From Paraburkholderia xenovorans LB400 (lineage in GTDB: Bacteria; Pseudomonadota; Gammaproteobacteria; Burkholderiales; Burkholderiaceae): 64,000 nucleotides of DNA. Below the pieces are notes generated by a model. That model was not told where the DNA came from. It saw nothing but the letters and a program-made list of their open reading frames with translations, and did no database searches. Of this stretch, positions 45,443-54,968 are shown one piece after another (within the stretch, counting starts at the first letter, position 1; every line of letters starts with the position of its first letter). Location of the stretch: assembly GCF_000013645.1 (NCBI RefSeq), contig NC_007951.1, forward strand, positions 3,224,001 to 3,288,000, given 5' to 3'. Made by a program: the position numbers and the translations under genes.

Positions 45443-45579
45443 GAAGCTGGCGCGCAGGCCTGCGGCCTGGCGGCGTTGCAGGCATGCCTGGTCGCCGTTT
45501 GCGCGAGACCGGCGTGGGACGCCGCCTCGATACCGTAGCAACGCAGAAGCGCCGCTTTCACGAAATCACGAAACAGCCG

Positions 45580-46122
45580 CTACCGGCCGCTCCAGAATCG
45601 ACGCTGAACCTCCATCACCTCGGCCTCCACCTCGGCGACCGGCCCGATCACCTCGACCGGTTTCTGGCAATGATCGAAGACATACCGGCAATCCACGCTC
45701 ATGGTCGGATTCTCGGCGTGAGCGCCGGTCGCCTCCAGCAGGCGCTTTTCGGTCATGCCGAACACCACCCGGCCGATGTTGGCCCAATACATGGTCCCGG
45801 CGCACATACAGCAAGGCTCGACCGACGTGTACAGCGTGCAACTCCACAAATACGCCGGCGTGAAGTTCAGCGCGGCCACGCGCGCCAGCACCGACTCGGC
45901 GTGATTCACCGTGTCGACGTTGCCCTGCTCCATCAGCACCGTCTCCTGGTCCGGCCCGACCAGCACCGCGCCAAACGGATGATGCCCCAGCAGCGTCGCC
46001 CGTTCGGCCACCCGGCTCGAATGCCGCAGATGCCGCACGATCTGCTCGTGCGTGGGCGTCAAACCCTGCGGCGGATAGTTCGCGGCTGCTGCGGCGGCCT
46101 GCGTCGGGACGGTCAGACTCAC
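45580..46122 (-). CDS. Zinc-dependent nucleoside/nucleobase deaminase (CDA fold)
   Basis: 180 residues. Zinc-site motifs are NHAES (His74, catalytic Glu76) and VEPCCMCAG (Cys104, Cys107), as in guanine deaminase, TadA-like and related cytidine-deaminase-fold enzymes. The preferred start is the GTG at 46122, because AGGAGA lies six bases upstream. It follows a BMP-type nucleoside-binding-protein gene by 42 bases, so a role in deaminating an imported purine base or nucleoside fits. TadA-type tRNA editing is less likely from this context. Confidence 0.85.
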   Translation of the reverse strand: MSLTVPTQAAAAAANYPPQGLTPTHEQIVRHLRHSSRVAERATLLGHHPFGAVLVGPDQETVLMEQGNVDTVNHAESVLARVAALNFTPAYLWSCTLYTSVEPCCMCAGTMYWANIGRVVFGMTEKRLLEATGAHAENPTMSVDCRYVFDHCQKPVEVIGPVAEVEAEVMEVQRRFWSGR

Positions 46123-46164
46123 GGGCGATCTCCTTGAACAATAGTTAGCGTAGCGAAGCAAATT

Positions 46165-47295
46165 CTACTTCGGCAGCGAACCGTCCACGCCCTGCACGAA
46201 CCAGTTCAAACGCAGCAGTTCCGGATCGCTCAGCGACTTGCCGGCGGCGACCTTCACCGCACCGGACTGATCCATGATCGGACCGGCAAACGGATTGAAC
46301 TTGCCGGAAATGATGTCGTCGCGCTTCTGGCTCAAGGCTTTCTGCGCGGCCGGCGAAACGGCTTCGGTATTGATGTCGGCGAGATCGATCGCCTTCTCCT
46401 TGAGCCCCCACCACACCGGCGAGTTGTTCCATGTGCCCGACATCACCTGCTCCACCAGATGCGTGTAGTACACGCCCCAGTTGCTCACGCATGCGCCCAG
46501 TTGCGCATTTGGCCCGAACTTCTTCATATCCGAGTCCCAGCCGAACGCATGCACTTTCTTCTGCTCGGCGGTCTGCATGGTCGCGGTCGAATCGGTGTTC
46601 TGGATCAGCACGTCGGCGCCCTGGCCGATCAGCGTTTCAGCGGCCTGCTTTTCGCGGCCCGGATCGAACCAGCTATTGATCCACACCACCTTCACGCGCG
46701 CTTTCGGATTGACCGAACGCGCACCCATAGTGAACGCATTGATGTTGCGCACCACTTCGGGCACCGGAACCGAGCCGACAAAGCCGAGCGTGTTCGACCT
46801 GGTCGTGTAACCCGCGACGAGGCCGGCCAGGTACGCGCTCTGATAGGTGCGCACGTCATAGGTGGCAAAGTTGGCGGCTTTCTTATAACCGGTTGCATGC
46901 TCGAACACGGTGTCCGGGAAATCCTTAGCGACCTTCAGTTCGAAATCCTGAAACCCGAAGCTCGAACCCACCACGATCTTGTTGCCCTTGGACGCCAGAT
47001 CGCGGAACACGCGCTCCGAATCCGCCGACTCCGGCACGTTCTCGACGCGCGTCACCTTGACCTTGTCGCCGAATTTCGCCTCGACCTCTTTCACGCCCTG
47101 TTCGTGCGCGTAGGTCCAGCCGGCGTCGCCCGGATTGCCGAGATAGACGAAGGCGATGCCGATCGGCTGCGTGGTGGCGGCCGCCGCGCCCGCGGCGCCG
47201 AACGCCAGGGTCGCGCCAAGCGCCGCGGCGAGTACAGTTCGAACGGTTCTGATGCGCAGTGAATGATGCAGCGCTCGCGCCAGCGTGGTTTTCAT
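46165..47295 (-). CDS. BMP-family (PnrA-like) ABC transporter binding protein
   Basis: 376 residues. Signal peptide to about residue 40 (ending GAAGAAAA), then the Bmp/Med fold with IGIAFVYLGNPGDAGWTYAH, VVGSSFGFQDFELKVAKDFP and NTDSTATMQTAEQKKVHAFG. PnrA-type proteins bind purine nucleosides or related bases. GGAGAA precedes the ATG. The adjacent deaminase supports purine import and use. The partner permeases and ATPase are not in the window next to it. Confidence 0.9.
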   Translation of the reverse strand: MKTTLARALHHSLRIRTVRTVLAAALGATLAFGAAGAAAATTQPIGIAFVYLGNPGDAGWTYAHEQGVKEVEAKFGDKVKVTRVENVPESADSERVFRDLASKGNKIVVGSSFGFQDFELKVAKDFPDTVFEHATGYKKAANFATYDVRTYQSAYLAGLVAGYTTRSNTLGFVGSVPVPEVVRNINAFTMGARSVNPKARVKVVWINSWFDPGREKQAAETLIGQGADVLIQNTDSTATMQTAEQKKVHAFGWDSDMKKFGPNAQLGACVSNWGVYYTHLVEQVMSGTWNNSPVWWGLKEKAIDLADINTEAVSPAAQKALSQKRDDIISGKFNPFAGPIMDQSGAVKVAAGKSLSDPELLRLNWFVQGVDGSLPK

Positions 47296-47560
47296 GGTTT
47301 CTCCGAAGATGGTTGAAGGTGCCTGCCCCAGCGCTCGGGATGACCCGGGCAAGGCTCCAGCATAGGGGGCCATATTCGAAGGCCAATTTCAGCGGAAAAA
47401 TTATTATTCGTTATCCCGCCCATAACGAAACCCATATTCTGGTCCCCAGCAACATGTTCGACGCTTTCGAACGAGTGCATCGGCGAAGTGGTATGGCAAG
47501 CGCCTTCCGCAAGCGCAATATCGCTGTCACCAACCCATGAAACTCTTTCGGAGAAACAAA

Positions 47561-48310
47561 ATGACCCGTTTCCAGAACAAGTCGGTTCTCGTTACCGGCG
47601 GCAGCAGCGGCATCGGCTTCGCCGCGGCCAAAGCATTCGTCGATGAAGGCGCCCGCGTCGTCATCACCGGCCGCGACGCCGCCGCGCTCGAAGCCGCCAG
47701 AACGGCGCTCGGCGCCAATGCCGTCGCGGTGCGCAACGCGGCCGGCTCGGTGGCCTCGGCGCATGAACTGGCAGCGGCGGTCCGCGCGGCCGGCATCCGG
47801 CTCGACGCGGTTTTCGTCAACGCCGGCACGGCGAAATTCGCGCCCTTCGCGGACGTCGACGAAGCCTTCTGGGACGCCATGTTCGACACCAACGTCAAGG
47901 GCGCCTACTTCCAGATTCAGGCACTGTTGCCGCTGCTCAATCGCGGCGCGTCGATCGTGATCAATGGTTCGATCAACGCCCATATCGGCATGCCGGCGTC
48001 GTCCGTGTATGCGGCGAGCAAGGCCGCGCTGATTTCGCTGGCGAAGACGTTGTCGGCGGAGTTGCTGCCGCAGGGCGTGCGCGTCAACGTCGTGAGCCCC
48101 GGCCCGGTGCAAACGCCGCTGTACGGCAAGCTCGGGCTGGACGCCGCCGCGCTCGAAGCCACCGCCGCGCAGATTCTCGGCCAGGTGCCGGTCGGCCGGT
48201 TCGGCACGCCGGAGGAAATCGCCTCGACCGTGCTGCATCTGGCTGCGCCGGAATCGGCGTTTATCGTCGGCACGGAAATCATCGCGGACGGCGGTATGAG
48301 CCAGCTTTGA
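47561..48310 (+). CDS. Short-chain dehydrogenase/reductase
   Basis: 249 residues, classical SDR. NAD(P)-binding VTGGSSGIG (11-19), NAG motif VFVNAGT, catalytic Ser137, Tyr150 and Lys154 (YAASK). The Arg at residue 38 after the second strand (ITGRD) suggests NADPH. Substrate unknown. CGGAGAAACAAA precedes the ATG at 47561. It stands alone, divergent from the BMP gene. Confidence 0.9.
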   Translation: MTRFQNKSVLVTGGSSGIGFAAAKAFVDEGARVVITGRDAAALEAARTALGANAVAVRNAAGSVASAHELAAAVRAAGIRLDAVFVNAGTAKFAPFADVDEAFWDAMFDTNVKGAYFQIQALLPLLNRGASIVINGSINAHIGMPASSVYAASKAALISLAKTLSAELLPQGVRVNVVSPGPVQTPLYGKLGLDAAALEATAAQILGQVPVGRFGTPEEIASTVLHLAAPESAFIVGTEIIADGGMSQL

Positions 48311-48389
48311 GGGCACGCTCAGGCAAGGCGGCCGGCGCGCGCGGCGCCGGCCCGGCCCACGGCGCCGGCCCGGTAAAGCCGGGCGCAAT

Positions 48390-48698
48390 TCAATGAAGCT
48401 TCGGCGGCGGGCCCGGCGGGTTGTCGTCGGGCGTCTCGCCGTCGCCGAACAGTTCGGCGCACAGACTTTCGCCGAGTTCGCTCAGCCGCGCCGTCCCGGT
48501 GCCCTCTTCGCTGAACGTGGTATGCACCAGATCGCCGTCGACGAGCGCCGTCAACTGCCGCCGCAAGCCGCTCATCGGCACGCCCGCCTGCTTCGACAGT
48601 CTGGCGAGCGACCAGGCGCCGCCCGGCGTTTCCCGATGCGCGCGCCATAGCTGCTCCAGCACGGCGACCAGCACCGGATCGAGTTCGTCGTCTTCCAT
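48390..48698 (-). CDS. Small winged-helix-like protein
   Basis: 102 residues. [30 protein letters not shown] reads as a winged helix-turn-helix with a short wing ([17 protein letters not shown]). The C-terminus is a proline-rich tail. Probably a DNA-binding regulator, but I do not recognise the family. It lies 19 bases after the MocR gene on the same strand and may be co-transcribed with it. Confidence 0.7.
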   Translation of the reverse strand: MEDDELDPVLVAVLEQLWRAHRETPGGAWSLARLSKQAGVPMSGLRRQLTALVDGDLVHTTFSEEGTGTARLSELGESLCAELFGDGETPDDNPPGPPPKLH

Positions 48699-48717
48699 AG
48701 CGAGTGTCTCCTCGTTG

Positions 48718-50151
48718 TCATGCCATCTGCGTGACCAGTTCGCCGAGCGTCTTCAAGGCCGCCTCGGTCTGCGCCGTCCACGGATAGCTGTAGTTGAGCC
48801 GGATGAAATGCCGAAAATCATTGCGCGTCGAAAACATCATGCCCGGCCCGACCGTGATGCTGCGCGCGAGCGCCGCCTGATACAGCCGCATGGAATCGAC
48901 GCGTTCGGGCAACTCCACCCAGAGCACGTAGCCGCCTTGCGGCGTCGACATGCGCGTGCCCTCGGGGAAAAACCGCTGCACCATCGCCATCATGATGCTC
49001 GCCTGCTGCCGGTAGACCTTGCGCACGTGCCGCAGATGCCGGTCGTAGCCGTCCTGGCGCAAGTAGTCGGCGACCGCGACCTGCGGCACCGACGGCGTGG
49101 TCAGCGTATTGAGAAACTTCAGCTTCTCGACCTGCGCGCGATAGCGCCCCGGCAGCGCCCAGCCGATCCGGTACGACGCGGTCAGGCTCTTCGAAAACGA
49201 CGCGCAATGCAGCACCAGCCCTTTGGTGTCGAAACTCTTCAAGGTCGAAGGCCGCGTTTCGCCGAAGTACAGCTCCTGATACACGTCGTTCTCGATCACG
49301 GGAATCTCGTGCGCGGCGAGCAGTTCCACCAGTTGCTGCTTGCGCGCGTCGGGCATGCAGAAGCCGAGCGGATTCTGGAAGTTCGGCATCACCATGCAGG
49401 CCGCGATCTTCTGTTCGGCGATCACCCGCGCGAGCGCCTCGACATCGATACCGTCGGCCGGATGCGTCGCCACCTCGATCGCGCGCATGCCCAGACGCTC
49501 GATGGCGTGCAGCATCGCGTAATAGGTGGGCGATTCGACGGCCACCGTGTCGCCGGGTTTGGCCACCGCCTGCAGGCTCAGGTTGATCGCCTCGGTCGCG
49601 CCGAGCGTGATGATGATTTCGCCGGGATCGACCGGCACGCCGTTCTCCGCGTAGCGCCGGGCGATCTGCCGGATCAGCTCGGGGTTGCCGGGCGGCAGGT
49701 CGTCGATCAGGTTCCAGCTTGCGTGGCGCCGCGCGATCGCGTTCGCGTACTGGTTGATGCGCCGCCACGGAAACAGCGAGGGATCCGGATACGGCGAGCC
49801 GAACGGCACGGCGTCGTGCGCGCGGATGCTGCGCAAGGTGGACAGCACGAGGCGGCTCACATCCACCGCGGCGGCCACCGGCTGCGTCGCGGGCGCGGGC
49901 AGGCGGCCCGGCCGCGGCTCTTCGAGCGCCACCGACCTCGCCGCGGCATCGCGCACGAAATAGCCCGACTGCGGGCGGGTTTCGACGATCCCACGGCTTT
50001 CCAGCAACGCATACGCGTGCAGCACCGTCTTGATACTGACGCCGTGCTGCTGGCTCGCCTGCCGCACGGACGGAATCCGCTCGCCGGCCGCGAACACGCC
50101 GCGCCGCACGGCTTGCGTTATTTCGTCGGCGAGTTTTTCGTACAGGTTCAA
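48718..50151 (-). CDS. MocR/PdxR-type regulator (GntR domain fused to aminotransferase fold)
   Basis: 477 residues. An N-terminal GntR winged helix (about 1-75, [25 protein letters not shown]) is joined to a fold-type-I PLP domain with [10 protein letters not shown] and the PLP lysine in [14 protein letters not shown]. MocR proteins use PLP or an amino-acid adduct as signal and often activate a divergent gene. The start is a TTG at 50151; an in-frame stop just upstream excludes a longer protein. It is divergent from the YdeP-like oxidoreductase gene, its likely target. Confidence 0.9.
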   Translation of the reverse strand: MNLYEKLADEITQAVRRGVFAAGERIPSVRQASQQHGVSIKTVLHAYALLESRGIVETRPQSGYFVRDAAARSVALEEPRPGRLPAPATQPVAAAVDVSRLVLSTLRSIRAHDAVPFGSPYPDPSLFPWRRINQYANAIARRHASWNLIDDLPPGNPELIRQIARRYAENGVPVDPGEIIITLGATEAINLSLQAVAKPGDTVAVESPTYYAMLHAIERLGMRAIEVATHPADGIDVEALARVIAEQKIAACMVMPNFQNPLGFCMPDARKQQLVELLAAHEIPVIENDVYQELYFGETRPSTLKSFDTKGLVLHCASFSKSLTASYRIGWALPGRYRAQVEKLKFLNTLTTPSVPQVAVADYLRQDGYDRHLRHVRKVYRQQASIMMAMVQRFFPEGTRMSTPQGGYVLWVELPERVDSMRLYQAALARSITVGPGMMFSTRNDFRHFIRLNYSYPWTAQTEAALKTLGELVTQMA

Positions 50152-50210
50152 GGGCCTGGATCAAACAAAGGCGTGGGCTGGAACGCCAGTCTATGACAAA
50201 AATCAGGCAA

Positions 50211-50242
50211 CTGTATCCCTCCCCTTTCCAATTTTCTGTATG
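50211..50242. promoter_or_regulatory. Direct repeats in the MocR/YdeP-like divergent region
   Basis: CTGTATCC (50211) and CTGTATGC (50236) are direct repeats 25 bases apart, between the divergent MocR-type regulator and the oxidoreductase gene. MocR proteins commonly bind direct repeats about this far apart. Weak evidence on sequence alone. Confidence 0.35.
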
Positions 50243-50319
50243 CTGCGCTCTTTTTGGAACACAGTAGGCTTGCACCTGTCGGCTCAACAGCCTCGTCAAG
50301 CCCGATCGGCGGCAACATC

Positions 50320-52635
50320 ATGAAGAAACCCGAAGCTCGCATCGAACCGTATACGCACCCCGCCGCCGGCTGGGGCGCGCTCAAGTACGTCGCCATCAAC
50401 CTCATCAAGGAAAAGGTGACGGGCGGCGACTACCGCATGCTGCTCAAACAGAACCAGCCGGACGGCTTCGACTGCCCCGGCTGTGCATGGCCGGACCGCG
50501 AGCACGCGTCCACCTTCGAGTTCTGCGAGAACGGCGTAAAAGCCGTGGCCGCCGAGGCGACCAGCAAGCGCGTGACGCCGGCGTTCTTCGAGCAACACAC
50601 GGTTGCCGAACTGATGACGCAATCGGACTTCGAACTGGAACAGCACGGCCGCCTGACCGATCCGCTCGTCTACGACACCTTGCGCGACCGTTACGTGCCG
50701 ATCGGCTGGGACCAGGCATTCGACCTGATCGCCGCTCACCTGAAGCGTCTCGACGATCCGGACCGCGCCGCCTTCTACACCTCGGGGCGCGCGAGCAACG
50801 AAGCCGCGTTCCTGTACCAGCTGTTCGTGCGCATGTACGGCACCAACAATTTCCCCGACTGCTCGAACATGTGTCACGAGGCGACCAGCCGCGGCTTGCC
50901 GCATACGGTCGGCATCGGTAAAGGCACGGTCACGCTCGACGACTTCGAACACGCCGACACGCTGCTGATCTTCGGCCAGAACCCGGCCACCAACCATCCG
51001 CGGATGCTCGGTGAACTACGCGAGTGCGCGAAGCGCGGCGCGACCATCGTGTCGATCAATCCGCTGAAGGAGCGCGGCCTGGAGCGCTTTGCGAGCCCGC
51101 AGCACCCGGTGGAAATGCTGACGATGGGCAGCACGAAGATCAGCTCCGTGTTCATTCGCCCGAAGGTCGGCGGCGATTTCGCGCTGATCAAGGGCGTCGC
51201 CAAGCGCGTGATCGAACTCGACGACGAAGCATTGGCCTCGGGTCTCGAACGGGTGCTCGACGTCGCGTTCATCGCCGAACATACCGTGGGCTTCGACGCC
51301 TTCGCCGACGATCTGCGCGCCGAAAGCTGGGACACCATCGTCGCCGAAGCGGGCGTGCCGTTCGAAGACGTGCTGAAGCTCGCCGACATCTACGTGAAGG
51401 GACGCGCCGTGATTTCGACGTGGGGCATGGGCCTCACGCAGCACAAGAATTCGGTGCCGACGGTGCAGATCCTGTCGAACCTCATGATGATGCGCGGCAA
51501 TATCGGCCGGCGCGGCGCGGGCCTCTGCCCGGTGCGTGGGCACTCGAACGTGCAGGGCGACCGCACGGTCGGCATCGAGGAAAGACCGACTCAGGCGTTT
51601 CTCGACAGGCTCGGCGAAGTCTACGATTTCGAGCCGCCGCGCGAGCATGGACTCGACGTCGTCAATACGATTCAGGCGATGCTCGACGGCAAGGTGAAGG
51701 TGTTCATCGGCCTGGGCGGCAATTTTTCGATTGCGACGCCGGACACGCCGCGCACGTGGGACGCGATGCGTTCGTGCGATCTCACTGTGCACATCACCAC
51801 CAAGCTGAACCGCAGCCACCTCGTGCATGGCCGCGACGCGCTGATCCTGCCGACGCTCGGCCGCACCGAGATCGACTTGCAGAACGGCGTCGCGCAAGGC
51901 GTGAGCGTCGAGGACTCGATGAGCATGGTGCATATCTCGTACGGCATGAACAAGCCGGCTTCGGAGAATCTGCTCTCGGAGATCGCGATCGTCGCGCGCA
52001 TGGCGCATGCCACGCTCGGCAGCGGGAAAGTGGATTGGCTCGCCCACGCGGCGGACTATTCGCTGATCCGCGACGGCATCGCCAGGGTGATCGAGGGGTT
52101 CACGGACTACAACGAGCGCCTGAAGAACCCTGGCGGCTTCCATCTGGGTGTGGCGTCGCGCGAACGGATCTGGAAAACGCCCAGCGGCAAGGCCCAGTTC
52201 CTCGTGCATGCGATCGATGTGGCCACACCGATTCACCAGGCGCGCAAAGCGCATGGCGAACGGCTGCTGACCTTGATGACGACGCGCTCGCACGATCAGT
52301 ACAACACGACTATTTACGGCCTCGACGACCGCTATCGCGGCGTGTATGGGCAGCGTCGCGTGCTGTTCGCCAACAAGGACGATCTCGCGATGCTCGGCTT
52401 CGTCGCGGGGCAGCGCGTGGATATCACAAGCGTGTGGGCCGATGGCATCGAGCGTCACGCGGAAGGTTTTCTGCTCGTGGAGTACGACATTCCGCGCGGT
52501 TGTCTCGGTGCGTATTATCCGGAGACGAACCCGCTCGTGCCGCTCTCGTCGGTCGCCGACGGCGCGGGAACGCCGACCTCGAAGTCGATCCCGGTGTTGT
52601 TGACGGCTTCCGCGGTCGAGGCGGTTGCCGCCTGA
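50320..52635 (+). CDS. FdhF/YdeP-family molybdopterin oxidoreductase
   Basis: 771 residues. The N-terminus has DGFDCPGCAWPD (Cys52 and Cys55), typical of the YdeP branch, which lacks the full four-cysteine 4Fe-4S site of formate dehydrogenases. Next come molybdopterin-binding segments (YTSGRASNEAAFLYQLFVRM, FPDCSNMCHEATSRGL, LLIFGQNPATNHPRM, GLGGNFSIATPDTPRTWDAM) and a C-terminal dinucleotide-binding domain (MTTRSHDQYNTTIYGLDDRY). YdeP helps acid resistance in E. coli by an unclear reaction; formate oxidation is not established for this branch. It is divergent from the MocR regulator. Confidence 0.9.
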   Translation: MKKPEARIEPYTHPAAGWGALKYVAINLIKEKVTGGDYRMLLKQNQPDGFDCPGCAWPDREHASTFEFCENGVKAVAAEATSKRVTPAFFEQHTVAELMTQSDFELEQHGRLTDPLVYDTLRDRYVPIGWDQAFDLIAAHLKRLDDPDRAAFYTSGRASNEAAFLYQLFVRMYGTNNFPDCSNMCHEATSRGLPHTVGIGKGTVTLDDFEHADTLLIFGQNPATNHPRMLGELRECAKRGATIVSINPLKERGLERFASPQHPVEMLTMGSTKISSVFIRPKVGGDFALIKGVAKRVIELDDEALASGLERVLDVAFIAEHTVGFDAFADDLRAESWDTIVAEAGVPFEDVLKLADIYVKGRAVISTWGMGLTQHKNSVPTVQILSNLMMMRGNIGRRGAGLCPVRGHSNVQGDRTVGIEERPTQAFLDRLGEVYDFEPPREHGLDVVNTIQAMLDGKVKVFIGLGGNFSIATPDTPRTWDAMRSCDLTVHITTKLNRSHLVHGRDALILPTLGRTEIDLQNGVAQGVSVEDSMSMVHISYGMNKPASENLLSEIAIVARMAHATLGSGKVDWLAHAADYSLIRDGIARVIEGFTDYNERLKNPGGFHLGVASRERIWKTPSGKAQFLVHAIDVATPIHQARKAHGERLLTLMTTRSHDQYNTTIYGLDDRYRGVYGQRRVLFANKDDLAMLGFVAGQRVDITSVWADGIERHAEGFLLVEYDIPRGCLGAYYPETNPLVPLSSVADGAGTPTSKSIPVLLTASAVEAVAA

Positions 52636-52641
52636 GGCCCG

Positions 52642-52667
52642 AGACCTGACGCTGGATCGTCAGGTCT
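52642..52667. terminator. Bidirectional terminator between convergent genes
   Basis: AGACCTGACG-CTGGAT-CGTCAGGTCT is a perfect ten-pair hairpin, followed on the + strand by GTTTCTTC. It ends the YdeP-like gene and overlaps the stop codon of the YgjP-like gene coming from the other side. Confidence 0.75.
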
Positions 52668-53163
52668 GTTTCTTCTCCAATTCGCGCTGCGTCAGGTAAA
52701 GACGCAGATCGAATTCGATCTGGTGGTAACCCGGTTGCATGAACTCACAGAGGCGATAGAAAGCCTTGTTGTGGTCGCTTTCCTTCAAATGAGCGAGTTC
52801 GTGCACCACGATCATTTTCAGAAATTCCGGCGCGGCCGATTTGAACAGCGACGCGATGCGGATTTCTTTCTTCGCCTTCAGCCTGCCGCCCTGCACGCGG
52901 GAAATGCTCGTGTGCAGGCCTAGCGCATGGCGCACCACGTCCAGTTTGCTGTCGTAGGTGACCTTGTCGATCTGCTCCGCGCTGCGCAAATGTTCGCGTT
53001 TAAGGTCGGCGCAATAGGCGTAAAGCGCCCGATCTGTCTGTACGTCATGCGTATTCGGATAGCGCGCGGCGAGATACGCGTCGAGCTGGTCTTCGGCGAT
53101 CAGTTTCCTGACCTTCTCCTGTAGCGCGGCTGGGTAGCCGGTGAGGTATTTCAGATGGGACAT
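52660..53163 (-). CDS. YgjP-like (DUF45) metallopeptidase
   Basis: 167 residues. HELAHLKESDHNKAFY gives the zinc ligands His121, His125 and His131 with catalytic Glu122, the exact YgjP/WLM-type pattern. The family is cytosolic and its substrates are unknown. It follows the 53183-53815 gene by 19 bases and is likely co-transcribed. Confidence 0.9.
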   Translation of the reverse strand: MSHLKYLTGYPAALQEKVRKLIAEDQLDAYLAARYPNTHDVQTDRALYAYCADLKREHLRSAEQIDKVTYDSKLDVVRHALGLHTSISRVQGGRLKAKKEIRIASLFKSAAPEFLKMIVVHELAHLKESDHNKAFYRLCEFMQPGYHQIEFDLRLYLTQRELEKKQT

Positions 53164-53182
53164 GATCCGGGTCCACGCTCCG

Positions 53183-53815
53183 TCAAACGGCGCGGCGATT
53201 TTCTTCGCAATCGTCCCAATAGCGCAGCGGATCGCGATGGTCGGGATATTGCGCGTCCAGCCAGTCAGACAGGATCTTCCACTGCGGATGATTCGGACCG
53301 CTCCTCGTGTCCCAGAACGACTCCTTCAGAACGGCGTTGTTTCGGCCGCGATCCCGCACCACGATCCGGCAGTGATCGTTCGACTCGTGGAATTCCGCCT
53401 TCAGGTAGTAGCGCGGAAGGATCTGCAATGTCGCGCCCTCCACGATCCGGCCCTGCGCGCGAACCACGCCCGCGCATTCGATTCGCAGAACACCGTCCAC
53501 CGACTTGTCCGCGCGCCACCCGACCGGCAGCCTGACCACACATTCGTCTTTGCCGACCTTGATCCAGTCCATACGCCAGGTGCGGGCGAGCGCATCGCGC
53601 ATGGCCGCCGCATCTTCGTAGCCGGGCGGCAGTTCGAACTGCGCCGGGAGAATGACGAGTTCGTCTCCGGTCTGCACCGCGCCGGCCGGATGGTGGAACG
53701 GATCATTCTCGAAAGGGTTGGAAGGGCGGCTGGCCGCGGTGTTGCTGGTATTCGGCAAATCCCCGAAGAGGCTTTCAGCGGCACGGCGTGCGCGCTTCGA
53801 TTTTTCACTGCCCAT
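53183..53815 (-). CDS. Conserved-looking protein of unknown function
   Basis: 210 residues starting MGSEKSKRARRAAESLFGDL. A basic, disordered N-terminus (about 1-45) precedes a folded part with DELVILPAQFELPPGYEDAA, WRMDWIKVGKDECVVRLPVG and a Trp/Asp-rich C-terminus (WLDAQYPDHRDPLRYWDDCE). No signal peptide or catalytic motif. I do not recognise a family. Coupled to the YgjP-like protease gene by a 19-base gap. Confidence 0.7.
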   Translation of the reverse strand: MGSEKSKRARRAAESLFGDLPNTSNTAASRPSNPFENDPFHHPAGAVQTGDELVILPAQFELPPGYEDAAAMRDALARTWRMDWIKVGKDECVVRLPVGWRADKSVDGVLRIECAGVVRAQGRIVEGATLQILPRYYLKAEFHESNDHCRIVVRDRGRNNAVLKESFWDTRSGPNHPQWKILSDWLDAQYPDHRDPLRYWDDCEENRRAV

Positions 53816-54078
53816 CGATTTCTCCGTTGGGGTTGGTTGGCGTAGGCCTGGTGGGGAATGCGGGTGGATTACGTCATGGCATCGCACGTTGTCGAGCGAG
53901 CAGGCGAGCGCAGTGCACCGGCTACAAGACAGGATTGTAGTCGCAGGATGCACAAGAGGGCTGACGCTCGTGGGGGGGAACCCGGCGGTGCCTCACACCG
54001 GGGTTGATGAATCGGTCCCGCTCGGGACTCACGAGGCGAGCGCTACCCGTGCCGGCGCGCCCGCGTTCTCGAACAGCC

Positions 54079-54942
54079 TCACTCCTTGTCCGTCCAGACG
54101 AGCGGGAAATGCTCGCACGCAAACGGCTCGCCGTCAGCCGGTGCGTCGTCGGGAAGAGGCGGAGACATTTTCCCGCTGCGGCGCCGGATACGCGCATCAT
54201 CGCCCAGCCAGCGCGTCGACAGAACCCGCCGGGGCGTGTCGCGCAAGTTGCCTGGTGCGCCGTGAAGGGTCAGCCCGTGAAAGACCAGCACGTCACCCGG
54301 TTGAACGTCCCATCCCAGAATGGGCCATGCCGGGCGGTCCGCTTCAATGTCCGGAAGCAACGCCCAGCGCGGATCGTCGTCCACGCGCAGCGATCCGTCA
54401 ATGAAGCGCTGCGGCCGATACCAGGTGCCGGATCGCTGCGAGCCTCCCACGAACTCCAGCACCGCCTCGCGCGGCACGGGATCGACCGGCATCCACATCG
54501 TGCAGAACTGCGATCCCTCGACCGGGCTATACGGTTGATCCTGATGCCACGGTGTCGGCTTCGTCGCACCCGCGTACTTCACCAATACATGGTCATGCAG
54601 AAAAGTCACCGTTCGGCTGGAAAACAGTTGAGCCGCAATCAGCCGCGCCGGCGATAAGCGCACGAAGGCTTCAAACTCTTCGATCCGTTGCCAGTTGTTG
54701 GAGTCCTGAAAGAAGCGCTTCTCGCTTCCATCGGCAAAGCTCGCTGCGGGTCCCGGCGCGGCCAGATTTCTTTCGATCCCTCGCCGCACGATATCCACCC
54801 ACTCCGTTGAAAAGACACCGCGTAAGCAGACCGCTCCGTTGCATGCGAAATCTTCTATAACTGCCGCGTCAAGCGCCAATGCGTTCGCCTCCGCCGAAGG
54901 AGCGATATGGCCTTCATTCGCGTTCGATCGAGCATCGTTCAT
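54079..54942 (-). CDS. Phytanoyl-CoA dioxygenase (PhyH) family oxygenase
   Basis: 287 residues. The Fe(II)/2-oxoglutarate dioxygenase facial triad is visible: His133 and Asp135 (TPWHQDQPYS) and His227 (LTLHGAPGN), with a downstream Arg (RRVLSTRW) to bind 2-oxoglutarate. Such enzymes hydroxylate small molecules, often amino acids or their derivatives. It is the last gene of the long minus-strand cluster, 26 bases after the ammonia-lyase gene, so it probably hydroxylates a pathway intermediate or the histidine-type substrate itself. GGGGAGAG precedes the start. Confidence 0.88.
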   Translation of the reverse strand: MNDARSNANEGHIAPSAEANALALDAAVIEDFACNGAVCLRGVFSTEWVDIVRRGIERNLAAPGPAASFADGSEKRFFQDSNNWQRIEEFEAFVRLSPARLIAAQLFSSRTVTFLHDHVLVKYAGATKPTPWHQDQPYSPVEGSQFCTMWMPVDPVPREAVLEFVGGSQRSGTWYRPQRFIDGSLRVDDDPRWALLPDIEADRPAWPILGWDVQPGDVLVFHGLTLHGAPGNLRDTPRRVLSTRWLGDDARIRRRSGKMSPPLPDDAPADGEPFACEHFPLVWTDKE

Positions 54943-54968
54943 TTTCTCTCCCCGATGGAAGCTGTCGG

